NCBI GenBank assembly: GCA_026413225.1
Contig: CM048552.1
Location: forward strand, 211,495,553-211,559,552
DNA: 64,000 nucleotides
Direction of reading: 5' to 3'
Source of the DNA: Otis tarda
Lineage: Eukaryota > Chordata > Aves > Otidiformes > Otididae
Positions 36,262 through 48,739 of the stretch are shown here, piece by piece. Every line of letters begins with the position of its first letter. Position 1 is the first letter of the stretch. The notes under the pieces were generated by a model. It had not been told where the DNA came from and ran no database searches. It saw nothing but the letters and a program-made list of their open reading frames with translations. The position numbers and the translations under genes were made by a program.

Positions 36262-37439
36262 TTACCCATTAAATTACTATTGTTCTTTTTTTTTTCCTTG
36301 TTCCAAGAGCATCATCGTCTAGTTCAGTTAACAAAGAGAGGCCAATTACACAAACAGTGCTGATCTGTTAAACTTGGATTTACCAACCAGAAATCAAACA
36401 CGCAGTGTTCTACTCCACACTTGGGTTTACTAGTTCTCTTTTAACAATATTGCTGGAGTTTAATAAAGAAAGGAATAAATGGCTGGATTGAACAGGTGGC
36501 TCAAATAGAAGAAATTAAAAAATGCAGAAAAGTACTGCAAACAAGTAAGAGCACTAAGAACAAGAAAAAGCAAAAGTTATATGCAATTGGAAGTGAAGAT
36601 GTTCCATTTCCTTTCTAAAATCAAATGCAAACTGCTCATGTGACTGATTTAGTATTGAACAAGAGAGGGAAAATTGCCTCTTGGCATTTAAATGGAAATG
36701 TTTCTTGTTCAGAAATTTTGGAAGCTTGCATACTGTATGATTTTTGAAACGCTTATACAATTACCATTGAATTTGGATGAGGTCTATTCCTAACAATATA
36801 TGTATTTCTCAATTAAACTTTGCCCTTCCAGGCACCTAAATTACCTTTGTCTAGAGTCTAGATTCCTGATGTGGAATATATTCCAAAGGCAATAAGGCTA
36901 ATGCAAATGTATTTCATTTTTAATATGTATGACTTAAAAAAACAGTGAATAGCAGCAGCTATTTTGCGAAGTAGACCTTTATGTCGAGAACTCTGCTGTT
37001 TAAGATTATGTTCTGATTTGCTGTGTGCCTTTTTACCCTGATTTCTGTGTTTTGGAATAAAATACAATCTTACCTTTTGCTTTCCACAAAGGCTGGAAAT
37101 TTTAGGACAAGGAAAAAAAAAAAAGGTAGAACATAGCAGACTTGCACCTGGCTGATTTAAAGGTATGCCATGAAGAGGACAATTCCCACGTAGCTCAAAG
37201 CACTGCGTGAAGTACTGCAGTCCATTATCTTCAGCACTCCTCGTACAATGCAGTTTTAGGGCCTAATCCAGTACCTCTCCGAGATTTGTGAAGCCGACAT
37301 AAGCCATGTAGAGACTGTTGCTGAAAAGTCTTGTAAGAGTAAATTTTGAGGAGGGACTTGAAACAGAGGAATGCGATTATGTGGTGAATGAGACAATGCT
37401 AGGCTGAGTGTAAACGGCAACAAGTGATGAATCCTGGCA
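36262..37439. other. Unique non-coding sequence
   Basis: AT-rich sequence with no recognised repeat family or exon. Confidence 0.4.
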
Positions 37440-37540
37440 GGGATAAGTTATCGGGGACTTGCCTAAGGTCAGGCAGTGAAGCAGTAGCAGAGCCTGACAC
37501 TTAGCAACATCAAAACCCTTTCTCCCTTCAGACCATGCTG
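37440..37540 (-). mobile_element. MIR-like SINE fragment, reverse
   Basis: 'ggataagttatcggggacttgcctaaggtcaggcagtgaagcagtagcagagcc' follows the reverse MIR core (gacttgcccaaggtcacacag..gtggcagagcc). Confidence 0.65.
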
Positions 37541-37744
37541 AACAGCAGCATTAAACAGCCCTAATTTCTTGCCGCTGCAGCTTAAAACCAAACCAAACCA
37601 AAACAACCCCCTCAAATATTTAAAAGGCAGAAACTAGTAGCTTTGATCTTCCTCCCAAAGAACAAGTAACCTTAAATTATGCAACTGAAATCTTGCAGGC
37701 CTTGTTCCTGATAATTTGATTTTAATTATTAAACAACACAATTA

Positions 37745-37800
37745 TGTAATAATAGTAATAATAACAATAACAATAATAACAATAACTATAATAATAATGA
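37745..37800. repeat. Imperfect (TAA/CAA)n microsatellite
   Basis: Runs of taataa, taacaa and ataat with interruptions such as tagtaat and taactata. Confidence 0.9.
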
Positions 37801-37999
37801 AATCTCCTAACACCACTGCAGATGCTTCTCCTTGACCCCAAAAGCAAGACATTATGCCAGTTACCTAACTAGGGGCAAGGAAGAAAGAGAGGTTTCCCCC
37901 TCCTCATCACATGTGCTGAAGCTGGAGACCACCTGACCCTGGGAAGAGAGAGAGAGAGGCTCACCAGGGGCAGGACACGAAGGCACCACTCGAGGCAGC

Positions 38000-39500
38000 T
38001 CTCCATCCCATCCTCATCCCCATTCTGACCCCCATTCCATTCACATGCTGAAGTCAATGCCCATCCCGTCTCATCTCCGTGCCTGTTCCATGCCTATGCT
38101 CAACCCATGCCCAAGCCCAGCCATGCCTAGCAAGCACATCCTCTCCCCTCCCTATTACCTTCTAATGCTTATGTCCACACCCAGCCCACCTCATCACCAT
38201 GCCTATACCTATGTCCATGCCCATGTCATGCCCACACCTGTCCCCTCCCCATGCCCCCGTCCATCCCTTCTAATGCCATGCCGATCTCCTCCCCACATCA
38301 CATCCATGTCCACCTCCTCCCCATGCCAAGCCTGTGTCCATATATCTATCCCCTCCCCATCCCTTCCCCATGCCCATGTTATATCCATGCCTTATGACCA
38401 TCCATCCCTTCCCCATACCCATGTCCAGTTCCTCCCCATGCCATACCATGCCATGTCAATGGCTATGTCCACCCATGCCTATATCATGTTCATGCCCATA
38501 CCCAGCTCTTTCCCATCTCCATGCCATGCCTATGCCATGCCCATATCTGTGTCCACCCATCCCATGACTAAGCCATGCCCATGCCCATGTCTCCCCCATT
38601 CCTATGCCTAGCCATGACTGTGTCATGCTCATGCCCATGTCAATGTCCAGCTCCTCCCTATGTCCATGTCATGCTGTCCTGGTTTTGGCTAAACCATCAC
38701 ACATGCCCATGTTTATGCCCACCCCTGCCCCTGACTATGCCATGGCTATAGTATGCCCATGCCCATGTCTATGTCCTCCCCAGCCCCATGCCTATGCCAG
38801 ACTGTGTCAAGCTCCTGTCTATGCCCATGCCCATGCCCATACTGAGGTCCTGCCATGTTCATGCTGTACCCATGTCTATGTTCGCCCACCCCATGCCTAT
38901 GCCATGTCATGCCCATGCCATATCCATGCCCATGCCTAGCTCCACCTCACGTCCATGCCATACACATGTCTATGTCCACTCCTGCCCCATGAACTATGCC
39001 ATGCCCATACTGTGTCCATGTCCATGCCCATGCCCATGTCCATGCCCAGCTCCACCTCATGTCCACACCATGCCCATGTCTATGTCCACTCCTGCCCCAT
39101 GAACTATGCCATGCCCATACTGTGTCCATGTCCATGCCCATGCCCATGTCCATGCCCAGCTCCACCTCATGTCCACACCACGCCCATGTCTATGTCCACT
39201 CCTGCCCCATGCCTATCCTAGGACTATAGCATTGCCATGCCCATGCCTCTGCCCATCCCTGCTCCACACCTATGCTATGGCAATGCCATGCCCATGCCCA
39301 TGTCTCCCTGCCCCATGCCTATGCCAAACCATGCCTATGCCCATGCCAAACCATGCCCATGCCCAGCCCATGCCCATGCTCCCCTGCCCCATGCCTATGC
39401 CCATGCCCATCCCCATCTCACACCCACACTCATCTCCTCCTCATGCCCGTACCACCCCATCCCCCTTCCCTCCCAAAGCCCATCCCCATGCCGTGCCCAT
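38000..39500. repeat. CATGCC-type hexamer satellite with 110-bp higher-order repeat
   Basis: About 1.5 kb is dominated by CCCATG/CATGCC hexamers interspersed with CTCC, TATGTC and CACC variants. At 38938, 39048 and 39158 the same unit restarts (agctccacctca..), giving a 110-bp period with three copies, the last partial. The 3' edge grades into CpG-containing sequence of the promoter block. Long open frames here (for example 39106-39762 and 38045-38611) encode M/P/H/C/A-rich strings such as PMPMSMP or HAHAHVHA and are repeat artefacts. Confidence 0.97.
38675..38701. mobile_element. 27-bp LTR-end scar inside the satellite
   Basis: TGTCCTGGTTTTGGCTAAAC..ATCACA reads like the two outer ends of an avian LTR joined together, with 11-bp imperfect inverted ends (9 of 11 match). 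It is the only stretch of this kind in the array and is flanked on both sides by CATGC. That flank could be a target duplication, but it is also a common word of the satellite. Confidence 0.4.
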
Positions 39501-39789
39501 CCTCTCCGCATGCCACCCCCCCACTCCACCCCGTGCCACCCCCGTGCCGTGCCGTGGCGTGGCGAGTCGTGGCGTGGCGAGTCGCGGCGTGGGTGCGCAG
39601 CAGCCGGTCGCATGTGTGCCTGTCATTCCCAGCCCGGGAGAGCCGGCTCCTGCCTCCCATTCATGTAACCTGTGTGTGTCTCCCTTTCTCTCTGTGTGTA
39701 ACAGAGAGAGGGAGAGAGAGAGCGAGGCAAGGAGAGGAGGAGGAGGAGGGGGGAAGCTTTAAATAAAGCCTTTGGATTGCAGCTGCTTA

Positions 39790-40025
39790 TTTTGGGCAGT
39801 CCTACCAGGGACGATTCCTGCCAGGAAAGAAGCTGGACCGGTCTTTTTTTTTTTTTTTTCATTACTATTATTCTTTATTTTGATTTTGATTTTTGGGGGT
39901 GGCGGTGGTGTTATCGCCGTGCTGCCTGCTGAGATGAGCTCCGGTGCCTGGCTGTAGTTGCCCACTTTGGGATCGCTGGACGCAGAAGTGGCATTTCGGC
40001 GGGGGGGGGGGAGCCTGCAGACATG
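39790..40025 (+). other. Candidate first exon (leader ending at initiator ATG)
   Basis: If transcription starts about 25-30 bases after the TATA-like box, the exon would run from about 39790 to 40025. It holds a 16-T run (39844-39859), a T-rich stretch, an 11-G run (40001-40011) and a final ATG (40023-40025, context gcagacATG). A strong donor, GTAAGC, follows immediately. Reading through the donor gives a frame that soon becomes low-complexity, so ATG as the last coding triplet of the exon is more sensible. A leader exon carrying only the Met codon with a very long first intron is known for proteolipid M6/PLP genes, whose shared second exon starts with GGC for Gly (MG-CFECC in M6 proteins). 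Calmodulin genes also split after ATG but have much shorter introns. No second exon was found before the window ends, so the identity (GPM6A/GPM6B-like) is a guess and the gene symbol is left empty. Confidence 0.45.
39934..39957 (+). other. Short upstream ORF in the candidate leader
   Basis: ATG at 39934 opens a 7-codon frame (MSSGAWL) that stops at TAG 39955-39957, 65 bases before the exon-terminal ATG. If the exon is real, this uORF could dampen translation of the main frame. Confidence 0.4.
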
Positions 40026-43000
40026 GTAAGCTTTGCGTTTTGCTCTGAAAAAAAAAAGTGCATTTGTGCTATCGCCTCCCTCCAATTTTCCCTTCCCCCT
40101 TTCCTTTTCCCTCCAAGCAGACAGACACACGGGTTGGGGAAAAGCTCCCTGAATCCCTATTTGTTGTTTTTTGGGGGTTTTTTTTTGTTTTTTTTTTTTT
40201 TCCTCCACATCATCCCTCTCTCTGCCCAAGCTTGCTTTTCCTCCCCTCGCATCCCAGCCCCGCTGCTCCCTCCGCACACAGTTTGCAGTAATTCAGCGGG
40301 AGGCAAAGATGCTGCTGGAGGCTCCCGGCTGGGGACCAGACACCCTCAGCCTGGCAAAACCTTGCTCCAGGGTACGTTTAGGGTGGCTTCCCCCATCCAC
40401 ACCCCCCACACCCCCTCCGTTCCCCCAACCCTTCCCTCTGCACCCCGAGCTGTGCTGGGCTGGGTGGGGGTGGCATCAGCGCAGATTTGGAGGCACTGAA
40501 GCAAGGATGCAGCTTGAAGATCAATCGGTGTTATTTATGTAATAGTAAAAGCTGGGGGGGGGGTGGGGAGTTAGATTTAAAAAAAAAAAAAAAAGCCTCA
40601 GCATTTCTCAGCTGCACAAAGCTCCTTTTGCTCCGTCTGAACCCCCCAGCCCCGTCCCCGTGTCCTGCTGCAGGGTGGTGCGTGGTGGGAGTGTGTGTGT
40701 GTATGTGTATGTTTACATTTGGATCCATGCTAGAGTCAGGGATGGGAATGGGGGCTCCCATTTTTCCCCAGGAGGGTGGATTTGCCTCCAAGAAAAATGA
40801 GAAAAAAAATGCGCTTGACCGCAACTTGAGTGACAATTCTGTTTCTTAGGCATTAAATGTTAAAGCCCTGCTTCCAGCCATGCCCTGCCAGTCTTAAAAG
40901 CTCCCTCAAATAGTGTGGCGTTTGAGGAAAGATGCTAGAGTGCCTGGGAGAAATGCAGTGGTTCAGACTTGTGCTCACATTCTCAGCAATTTGCATTTTG
41001 AAATACAAATTTTGGCTGTTGAACAGAAAAACAGGCTGCTACCAAAGGGCATTTATTTCTTGCTAGTTGCTTTTTGTTAAAAATGTATGTATATCCTTGG
41101 TCTAAAATATCTGGGATATTTTGCTTTGAAATAAGTAGTAGTTAAGGCATGCCAAATCTTTAAAAAATTATTTAAAAAAAACCCCTTAAAGTATTCATGA
41201 GGCAGTGTGTATTTACTCTTTCTTACCATGACCATGCTTAGAAATTTGCAGTGGTTACAACCATCTAAGCACATGATTTGAAATGTTTTAAAAAAGACAT
41301 CTTTATAACACAGTTTTCCTTGTCTTATGGGATACAGAGTCTGAAATATATTTTTCATACAGCCAAAACAGAGCTAGCTAGATACTTATTGACTAGGTAG
41401 ACAAGACCTTTCTGCGTCTTGAATGCATTTGTTCATGGCTTTTCCAGGAAAGTTGCATTCTTGATGATTAAAAACCCCCGACAAACAGCAAAACCCTGAA
41501 TCAAATTATAATATCTTCACCTCCACCCCATCTTCCTCCTTAACTTTTGGCAATGAAGTCACATCTTAAATTTATAGCTGCATTTTTTTTTTTTTTCCCT
41601 AAGAAAAGATCTGTGTGAAGGGAGGGACATGAAATGAGAAAATGAGAGCAAAGCTTTGAAGTTGGAAGTTTTCTGTGCGTTTTTTATAGGTAAACTTCTG
41701 CTGGAGCCTGGCAAGTTGTTAGCGTGCTGCTCCCTGCTCTGGGGCACGGGAGTTGGGCAGGGGAACTTGGCAGCTCCTGGCTTATCCCAACCGGATTTCT
41801 TTCTGCTTCACTGACCCTAATAAAATTCCTTGCTAGTAGGGTGGTCCCTCCCCTCCTATGGAAAGTGCTCTGCTCCCAGCATGTGAGCCATATGTGCCTG
41901 CAATACCCAAGGTTTTCCATTTACGCCCATACTACACCAGCAGCCCCCATGTGCCAGCTGCACGCCGGATCCGGCAAGGGCAAGGTACCGGCCATCGGAA
42001 ACCCCAAGATCTCCTTGGTTCGCCGGGGGAGGCTGGGGCTGAGCCAGTGATTTGTATTTAATTTATTTCATTGGCCTCTTCGGAGCCAGGCGCCTCCCAC
42101 TCAGCGTCTCAGCCTGTAGCACTTTTATAGGGTGGAAAAAACAGGGAGTGTATATATACATACATATATATATAGATATTTAGTGCAATATGTGTGTGGT
42201 GGGGGGCATGAAGGTGGGAAGACGTGTCTCTGTTGTGCTATTTTGCAGTCAGACAAGCCTTCAAAGCAGCTCACTCGGCTCTGCCGGTGTTACAAGGCTG
42301 TAGGAATTTTGCTGGTTTGTGGCCACTGCCAGCTGCCCTTCCCTGTTAAATTCCCAGCTCCCAGCCTATTGCCCCGCTGCCGGATCAGTTCGGATCATTG
42401 CTGCGGGCTGTTTTGTGGCCGTGAGGATTCCCTGCTGCTGTCCCTTAAGAATCTGACTCCCAAGCTCTGGGCAAGGAAAATTAGGGGCTGGGCTGGTTTC
42501 CAGCAGATTTAGGGGCAGGGTTGGGAGCGTGAGGTCGCGGTGTATGGCCAGGCATTTCCCAGGCACAGGAAAACGTTACCTGGGTTGTGCTTCCCCCAGA
42601 GAGCGGGACCACTGGACCACCCTGGGAAGGGGGTCTGCACACCCAGCTGGGGCAGGAAGAGGAAAAGTGCCTTGGCAGACCACCTGTTTCAGTTTTTCCC
42701 CCTTTTCCCCCCAAAAAAACCTCACCAGAATTGGGAGTTACTGCCACTGCACTGAGGTGTGTTAGATTTCTGCAGGGACTCTGCCTCTGTGCCTCACCCT
42801 CCCTTCCCGTACGTACCTGAGTGTATGCGTGCACATCGTTCCAAAGGGAGATTTTCAATCTGTCTATCATTTATTTGTGTGATCTGGAGGAAAAAAAACA
42901 AAACAAAACATATTTTGGGGGAGAAAGAGGGTCTTTAGTGTGGAAAGGGGCTCTCAGGCTGGTCTTTGGTAGGGGAAGGGGGAAAAGGCAAAAGGAGGTG

Positions 43001-46000
43001 CACAAGTTAACTTCGTAGTTTCCTTTTTTATTAGCAGGGGGTCCTGGTTTAGAAAGGTTTTTCTGGGGAGAATATGCCTTCTCTGATTTCAAAGGGTAGC
43101 AAAGCAGGGAAAATTCATTGTGAGAAGAGAGTAAAACTGCTCATCTGGTTTTGGTTGGGGAGGGAGAGGAGATACCACCCCCCACCCCCAAGATTATTTA
43201 TTTTATATGGATGGAAAAAGGGAGTCACCACTCTGGTTTCCATGGGTCTGGAGAAAGAGTGAGATCTGCACAGAGAAGACTGTTTTTCTGAAGTCCTTGT
43301 AGCTTAATTATTTTCCTTGACTCATTTAAATTAGACACTTTCCTTTTGTTTTGGTGAGCAGATAGTAGACTGGCAAGGGAAAAGGTTGTTCTCTTTTGTT
43401 TTACAAAGTGAAGAATTTTTTTGCTTTTATTTTATTTGATTGGCTTCCAGGAGTGCCTGATAACTAAAATGTTATTTCGTTCCCTCTACAACACATACAC
43501 TATTCCAATTAAGAGCCCGCTCTGATTGTTTTTAACTTGGTAGTTTACCATTTCTCTGATCAGGAGAATAAAACGTTGAGTTCTTGCACTTTAAAACAGC
43601 TGAGATGCTTAAGCAAAACTACCTTTTCCCTGGGAAAGTCATTTCCAGTTCTGTTCGAGTTCCCGCTTCACTGGTTCATTTTCTGACAGAATCACATCCT
43701 TGCAGGGAGCAAAACTGTGATCTTACGTAACTTGACGTTTCCAGATCAAAAGTTACAAATATTGCAGTAATACCACGATGAGAGAGCTTTGGCAGGAGGA
43801 ATGTTGCATGACATATGTGATTTCTTATTAGGATTTCAAATCAAGGTGGTATTAAAAATTTATGGGAGAAAAAGAAGAATTAAAAAAGATGAATAAACAA
43901 AAACTTGCTCTTTTGACGTCTTCTTTAACATCACTTTCTCTTTTTATCTTCTCTCTGTAGGCACTTGAGACTTTTTTTTTCTTTTTAAAGCAAACTCTTC
44001 TGTGTTTAAGAAATGTGTAACTGTAATATCAATAAGTGAAGCGGCTTGAAACTCTCTCTCTCAGGTTTAATTCAAAGAGATGAAACTCTGTAAATCAATG
44101 TCAATTCAGATTTAAAGACTGGCTGTTACTTGTCCTGTTACAAGGTCTATCAGCATAGCTTATTGTAAGTAAAAGCTAAAATACTCTTTTTTTTCGGCTT
44201 TGAACTGACAGATTGGCATTGCTGGGCACTTTGACAGCGTAACGTGCACCACTTGCCAGTGAACTGGGTATTTGTGGATCCCTGAACAATATGTTTCAGA
44301 AAAGTCTTGTAATGAAATATTTTCAAAATTATAAATATATGTCATTCCTCTTTGCTGTAGATTAAAAGAAAGAATAATCATGGAGAAGTTTTATATCTTA
44401 ACTATATCAGTATAGCCTGAGGAGTGGTGCCGTAGTGTGGCTATAGGAGTTGTATTTCTACTTAGAAATACATGTGTAATTTGCATTCCTCTGTGCCATT
44501 TCACTGATAATAAAATAATTTTCCTAGAAATATATGTATTTTTTTGCCAGCTGTCCTGAATCACTCTCCCCGGAGCATCTTTAAAAGCAGAGTGGCAATC
44601 TGAACAGGAGGGCACATTTGCTTGGCTACGTGGAGTGACAAACACTTCTTACAGAAAGTTCAGATTTCTTTGGAAGTTTGAGCCTTACTCACCAAAAACC
44701 TTTGTATCAAATTGCTGCGGATGAAGCTGTTCCTGCTGTAGGGGGATTCAAACTTCATCGCCTATTGTCCTGCTGAGTATCAGCAGAGGTGATCTTTTGA
44801 ATGTAAAGATGTCCCTGAAAACAGCAGACACAGAAATCTATGTTACTCCAGCATGTTGGCAGCCAGAAGGAGGAGAATGCACTATGGAATGGAATAGAAC
44901 TGGCAGTTAAGTTTCCGATTCCAAGTAAGACTTGCTTTCTAGGACTTTTTTTTTATCCTTATTTTTTTAAAAGCAGGGAGGAAAGAGAAAGAGAGGAGTG
45001 GCTGATGGTCGATTTAGGCGGAGGAGCTTGCTGAATCGCGTTTATCAGTTCATTTAAATAGGGATCATTCAATTCGATTTCACTGATATCTCCTCGGGCT
45101 TTAGTGAAGTAGTATTTGCTACAGTCTAGGAAAATCACTGCAGTCCAGAATCCTGCTTCACCGCCTTAACTACCACTAAGGCACTGGTGACAGATGTGCT
45201 ACCCAGGCAGCAATAGCAAACGTGAAAGCGGGAGATGTCTCGCTGCCTATTGATTTAGGTTCTAGGCGATTATTCAGCACAGTTTTCTCTTTAAACACTG
45301 AGTAGAAGATGTATTGCTTGCCTGTTCATCTGTTTGCCCACATCAAGTCTTCAAAATATTCTGGAGGTTGCTCATTCAAAAGTTAGAAAACAGCAGCATT
45401 AAATCTCATTTTTACTATTCTAATTCAACTCTATGTTATGTATGCAATAAGGGTTTGTCTACTCCTCCTCAGTGTTTGTCTACTCCTCCTCAGACTCCAG
45501 TAAGTGCACTGAAAATCTTAAGATTGTTTAGAACTTTCAGTCTAGAGCTGTGCTTTCTGGGTAATATTGGGTCCATGCATAAAACCAGTCTTGCATAGAA
45601 CATCATGCTGTACGGAGGGAAAGAGAAACCAGATTTCAACTCCTGAGCAGCAGTGTCTTAAAATAAAACCTGTTCACACAAAAACAAAGTCCTGGAGGCC
45701 ACCGTCGTAAACCATTTCTTCCACTTGGGTGGCTTGGACTTAAATACCCAATCTTACAAATGAATTGAACTCACAAATTTGATAATGGAAATTTTTCAGT
45801 ATTCTGCCAATTCCTTTTGAACTGCCTCTGTGTCTTTGGATGCTGAAAACCAGCGCATCCTCACCTATGTAATGGAATGAAGAATAGGAAGGGAGAGTTT
45901 AGTTAGCCAAAAAGCCTCCAGAAAGAACTGCCAGGAGTATTTGGAAAACCTGATGGAGCGTGAGAGATTCTGAAATTTGCTTCCTGCTTGTTGATGTACA

Positions 46001-48739
46001 CAGTATTAGCTGGTCAGGCTTGGTGCAGCACAGATCCCATCAGGCAGGAACAGGAACAAATGCTGCTATTTCTGGAAAAAAATGCCCTTTGTGCGGCTGG
46101 GTTTAAGGTGTGATCAACTTTTTGGCATGGGCACAGATTTTTGTGCTAGAAAGCAGAGAGCAATCTCAAGAGCCGATCTCACGATGCATTCCTGCAGACA
46201 GAGCCATGATCGGGGGTTACTTACGGTGCTGAGGAAAGGCAAAGTTCACACGACCTTTAATTGCTGTTGTGGGCGTTGGACACGTAAGCAGATCAGACTC
46301 TGAGCTATCAAGATGATCATCCAGAGGTTGCAACACATTTAGCTTCGGCACAGTTATGAAACATTGGGTTGAAGTGACTTGCCCAACATTGCCCACAGTC
46401 TTGGGGCGTCGTTCGACTGCCTTAATCTGAAACACATTCATCCTTGTTCCTCTGTCCTCTGCTTAGTCACTACAACCTTCCAGCTCTGCAACACGTGAGA
46501 CAGGGATCGTAAACCTCATTTTCTACTTTCCCTTCTCACTGCTTCGTCTCCGGGCTGGCTTGGATAAAACCCAGTCTTGTGAATAAGGACTGCATCGTAA
46601 TGATGGCAGAAAGGGTACTTGATTAGGCAATTTGTTTTTTTTCTTAAATTCGGGATCTTCAATATACAATTTTAAATCTTATTATTGATCTGTTAGTCTA
46701 GTTTTGTTGGATTTATTTTTTTTTAGACTCTTGCAAAAACTAGTAGTTTTGTCATGCTGCATCATTTTGGTATTTGTAAGTGTCAATGGCTTAAATTAAC
46801 TTGATTAATCATTGCCTGGTTTCACAGCGTACTCTGCTTCCCTAAAGAGATCCCTCTGAGATCCACTGAGTCGGGTCCTGTCCTCATCTCATGTCTCTTC
46901 TCTGCAATCCCATTTTCATCCCTCTAATCTCTGCTCTGCAGGTCTCTCACCCCAACCTCATTCAGCTCCTCCTGACTGGGGATCATGCCGAACACCTGAG
47001 AGTGTGTGATTTCAGTTCTTATATTTGGATGCGGACCTGGCACATCCCACAGCACAAAGCATCTTGTTTAGTCCCACACAGGTGGAAATCTAAGTGGTGG
47101 AAGTTGGCAAACATGTACAAATGCACCCAGGAGCATGTAGCAACAGTGTTTTTTATCAGAGATGTCTAAACTTGGCCAAATTCATACAGATTCACACAAA
47201 ATTCGTTAAAAGAAATACAGTTCTCTCCCAGGCAAATTTCAAGTCCTTTCTCTGAAGTCCTGGAGATCCCGGAGGAGGCTTTAGAGAGGAGGCTAAAGGC
47301 AATTTTTTTTTTTTTAACGTGAGTAAAACAACATATTTTTCCCTAGCCTTAGTCTCAGAATCTGCTGAACTGTTTTGACTGAAATTTTCCAAAAAACTTC
47401 AGCCTGAGGCAGACAGCTGGCATGGAAATTTTCAGCCCAAACAATTTGCTTAGTATAGTTATGAGAAACTGCAAATTCTGTTTCATTATTAAAGCTGTGT
47501 CGTTCTTCCCATAATTGACAGCACTACCAACTTTGCCTTTCCCTAATAAACAGATAACTTGAGATTTTTTTACAAACTAATTTTGTGTTTGTGTGTTCTA
47601 TAGATATTTTTATATATTGGAAATTTATTATAAAACTGACACATGCATTTCGGCATATGTTAGCAGATGATGAAATCTCAAACTTCCTGGAAACAAAAGT
47701 GAATACAATTAATGAGAAACCCACAAAGCCGCATCAAAATGATAAAACATTGCAGGATTTGTGGAATGGGATTAAAACCAAAGACATCTTAGGAGATGTT
47801 GCATTGACAGAGCAATCACACAGATTCCCATGTATCCCATCTTTGGGTTCATGATCCTTCTGACAGAAGAATTCTAATTTAATATAACGACATCCTCTTT
47901 TAACAGCAACTGTTATAGCAAATCACAGCTGAAAAACAAAGAGGGGTGGGAAAAAAGAAGCCACCAAAACTGAAAGAACAAATAATTGTATTTTTGTGTG
48001 ATCAGCTTTTTTCTTTTTTATTATCATCACAGGTGGCTGGTAAGGCTGTAGTTTCACATCAGAGCCAACCTCAGGACCCATTGCTGTGGAAGGAAGGGGT
48101 CCTGCTCTCCCTTTCTCCTCCCCTCCCAATATCCTCTCTCTTGACCTCCTGTCCTTCCACTCCTTCAGAATAAGTCTGATGATTTAATTCATCAGTCCAG
48201 GAGAAAACTATCTCCATCTTTTGCGGGGGGTTTTGACGTTCTTTTTCTGCTGAGTTAGTAACTTACATCGAGTCAATTACATGGGAGCACGTGCTGAGGA
48301 GAAGGGAGAAAGAGGGTACAAACAGCTTTTTGGAGGTAATGAGTTTTTAGGCCAGTCTCATGACCCAGGAGATTTTTCCTGGGTTGCCAACTGTTTACAA
48401 CAGTTGTATTGTGCTGATATGAAGCCTAATTTTATTAATATTAAAATATAGTGTTCATTTTTCATTACACTCTTCTATCTTCAGGGCAGTCTTTTGGACC
48501 ATCCTGCTTAGTAGGCACTGAAGGAGTTGTCCTCTAACAATTTTCAGGATTATTTTTGAACCCAGCGTATTGTTGTGATGACCACAACAAAAAGTTTCAA
48601 AATTTAAAATCATGCAATGAGTGAAAAACCCTTCCTATTTTTTTTTTTTCTTTTCTGCTTTAAACTCACAATTTGGTAACTTCATTAAGTGACTCCTGCT
48701 TTGTGGTTTATAGGCATGGTTTAATAGAGGTCTGCTCCT
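40026..48739 (+). other. Probable first intron, proximal part
   Basis: Follows the GTAAGC donor. The proximal 2.5 kb is GC- and CpG-richer, with G-runs (40554-40564), a TG microsatellite (40688-40712) and TATA/TACA repeats (42150-42180). A second donor-like site (ccaggGTACGT) lies near 40370. A reverse MIR-like trace occurs at 46340-46420 ('ttgaagtgacttgcccaacattgcccacag'). A 21-bp unit gtttgtctactcctcctcag is tandemly doubled at 45453-45493. No exon was recognised. Intron status depends on the exon call. Confidence 0.4.

Larger units (their letters stand above)
39501..40480 (+). promoter_or_regulatory. CpG-rich promoter block
   Basis: The density of CG dinucleotides rises sharply here compared with the rest of the window, especially at 39536-39620 and 39895-40010. 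The block includes a 15-bp GC-rich tandem repeat at 39553-39597 (cgtggcgtggcgagt, three copies), a GA-rich run (39701-39752) and a TATA-like TTTAAATAAA at 39758-39767. The direction is inferred from the TATA-like box and the splice donor at 40026. CpG-rich sequence continues more weakly to about 42.6 kb. Confidence 0.7.

Noticed and set aside
38045..39762. Long open frames (up to 218 codons) with Met/Pro/His/Cys-rich translations
   Set aside because: They are translations of the CATGCC hexamer array, open in several overlapping frames because the period is a multiple of three and lacks stops.
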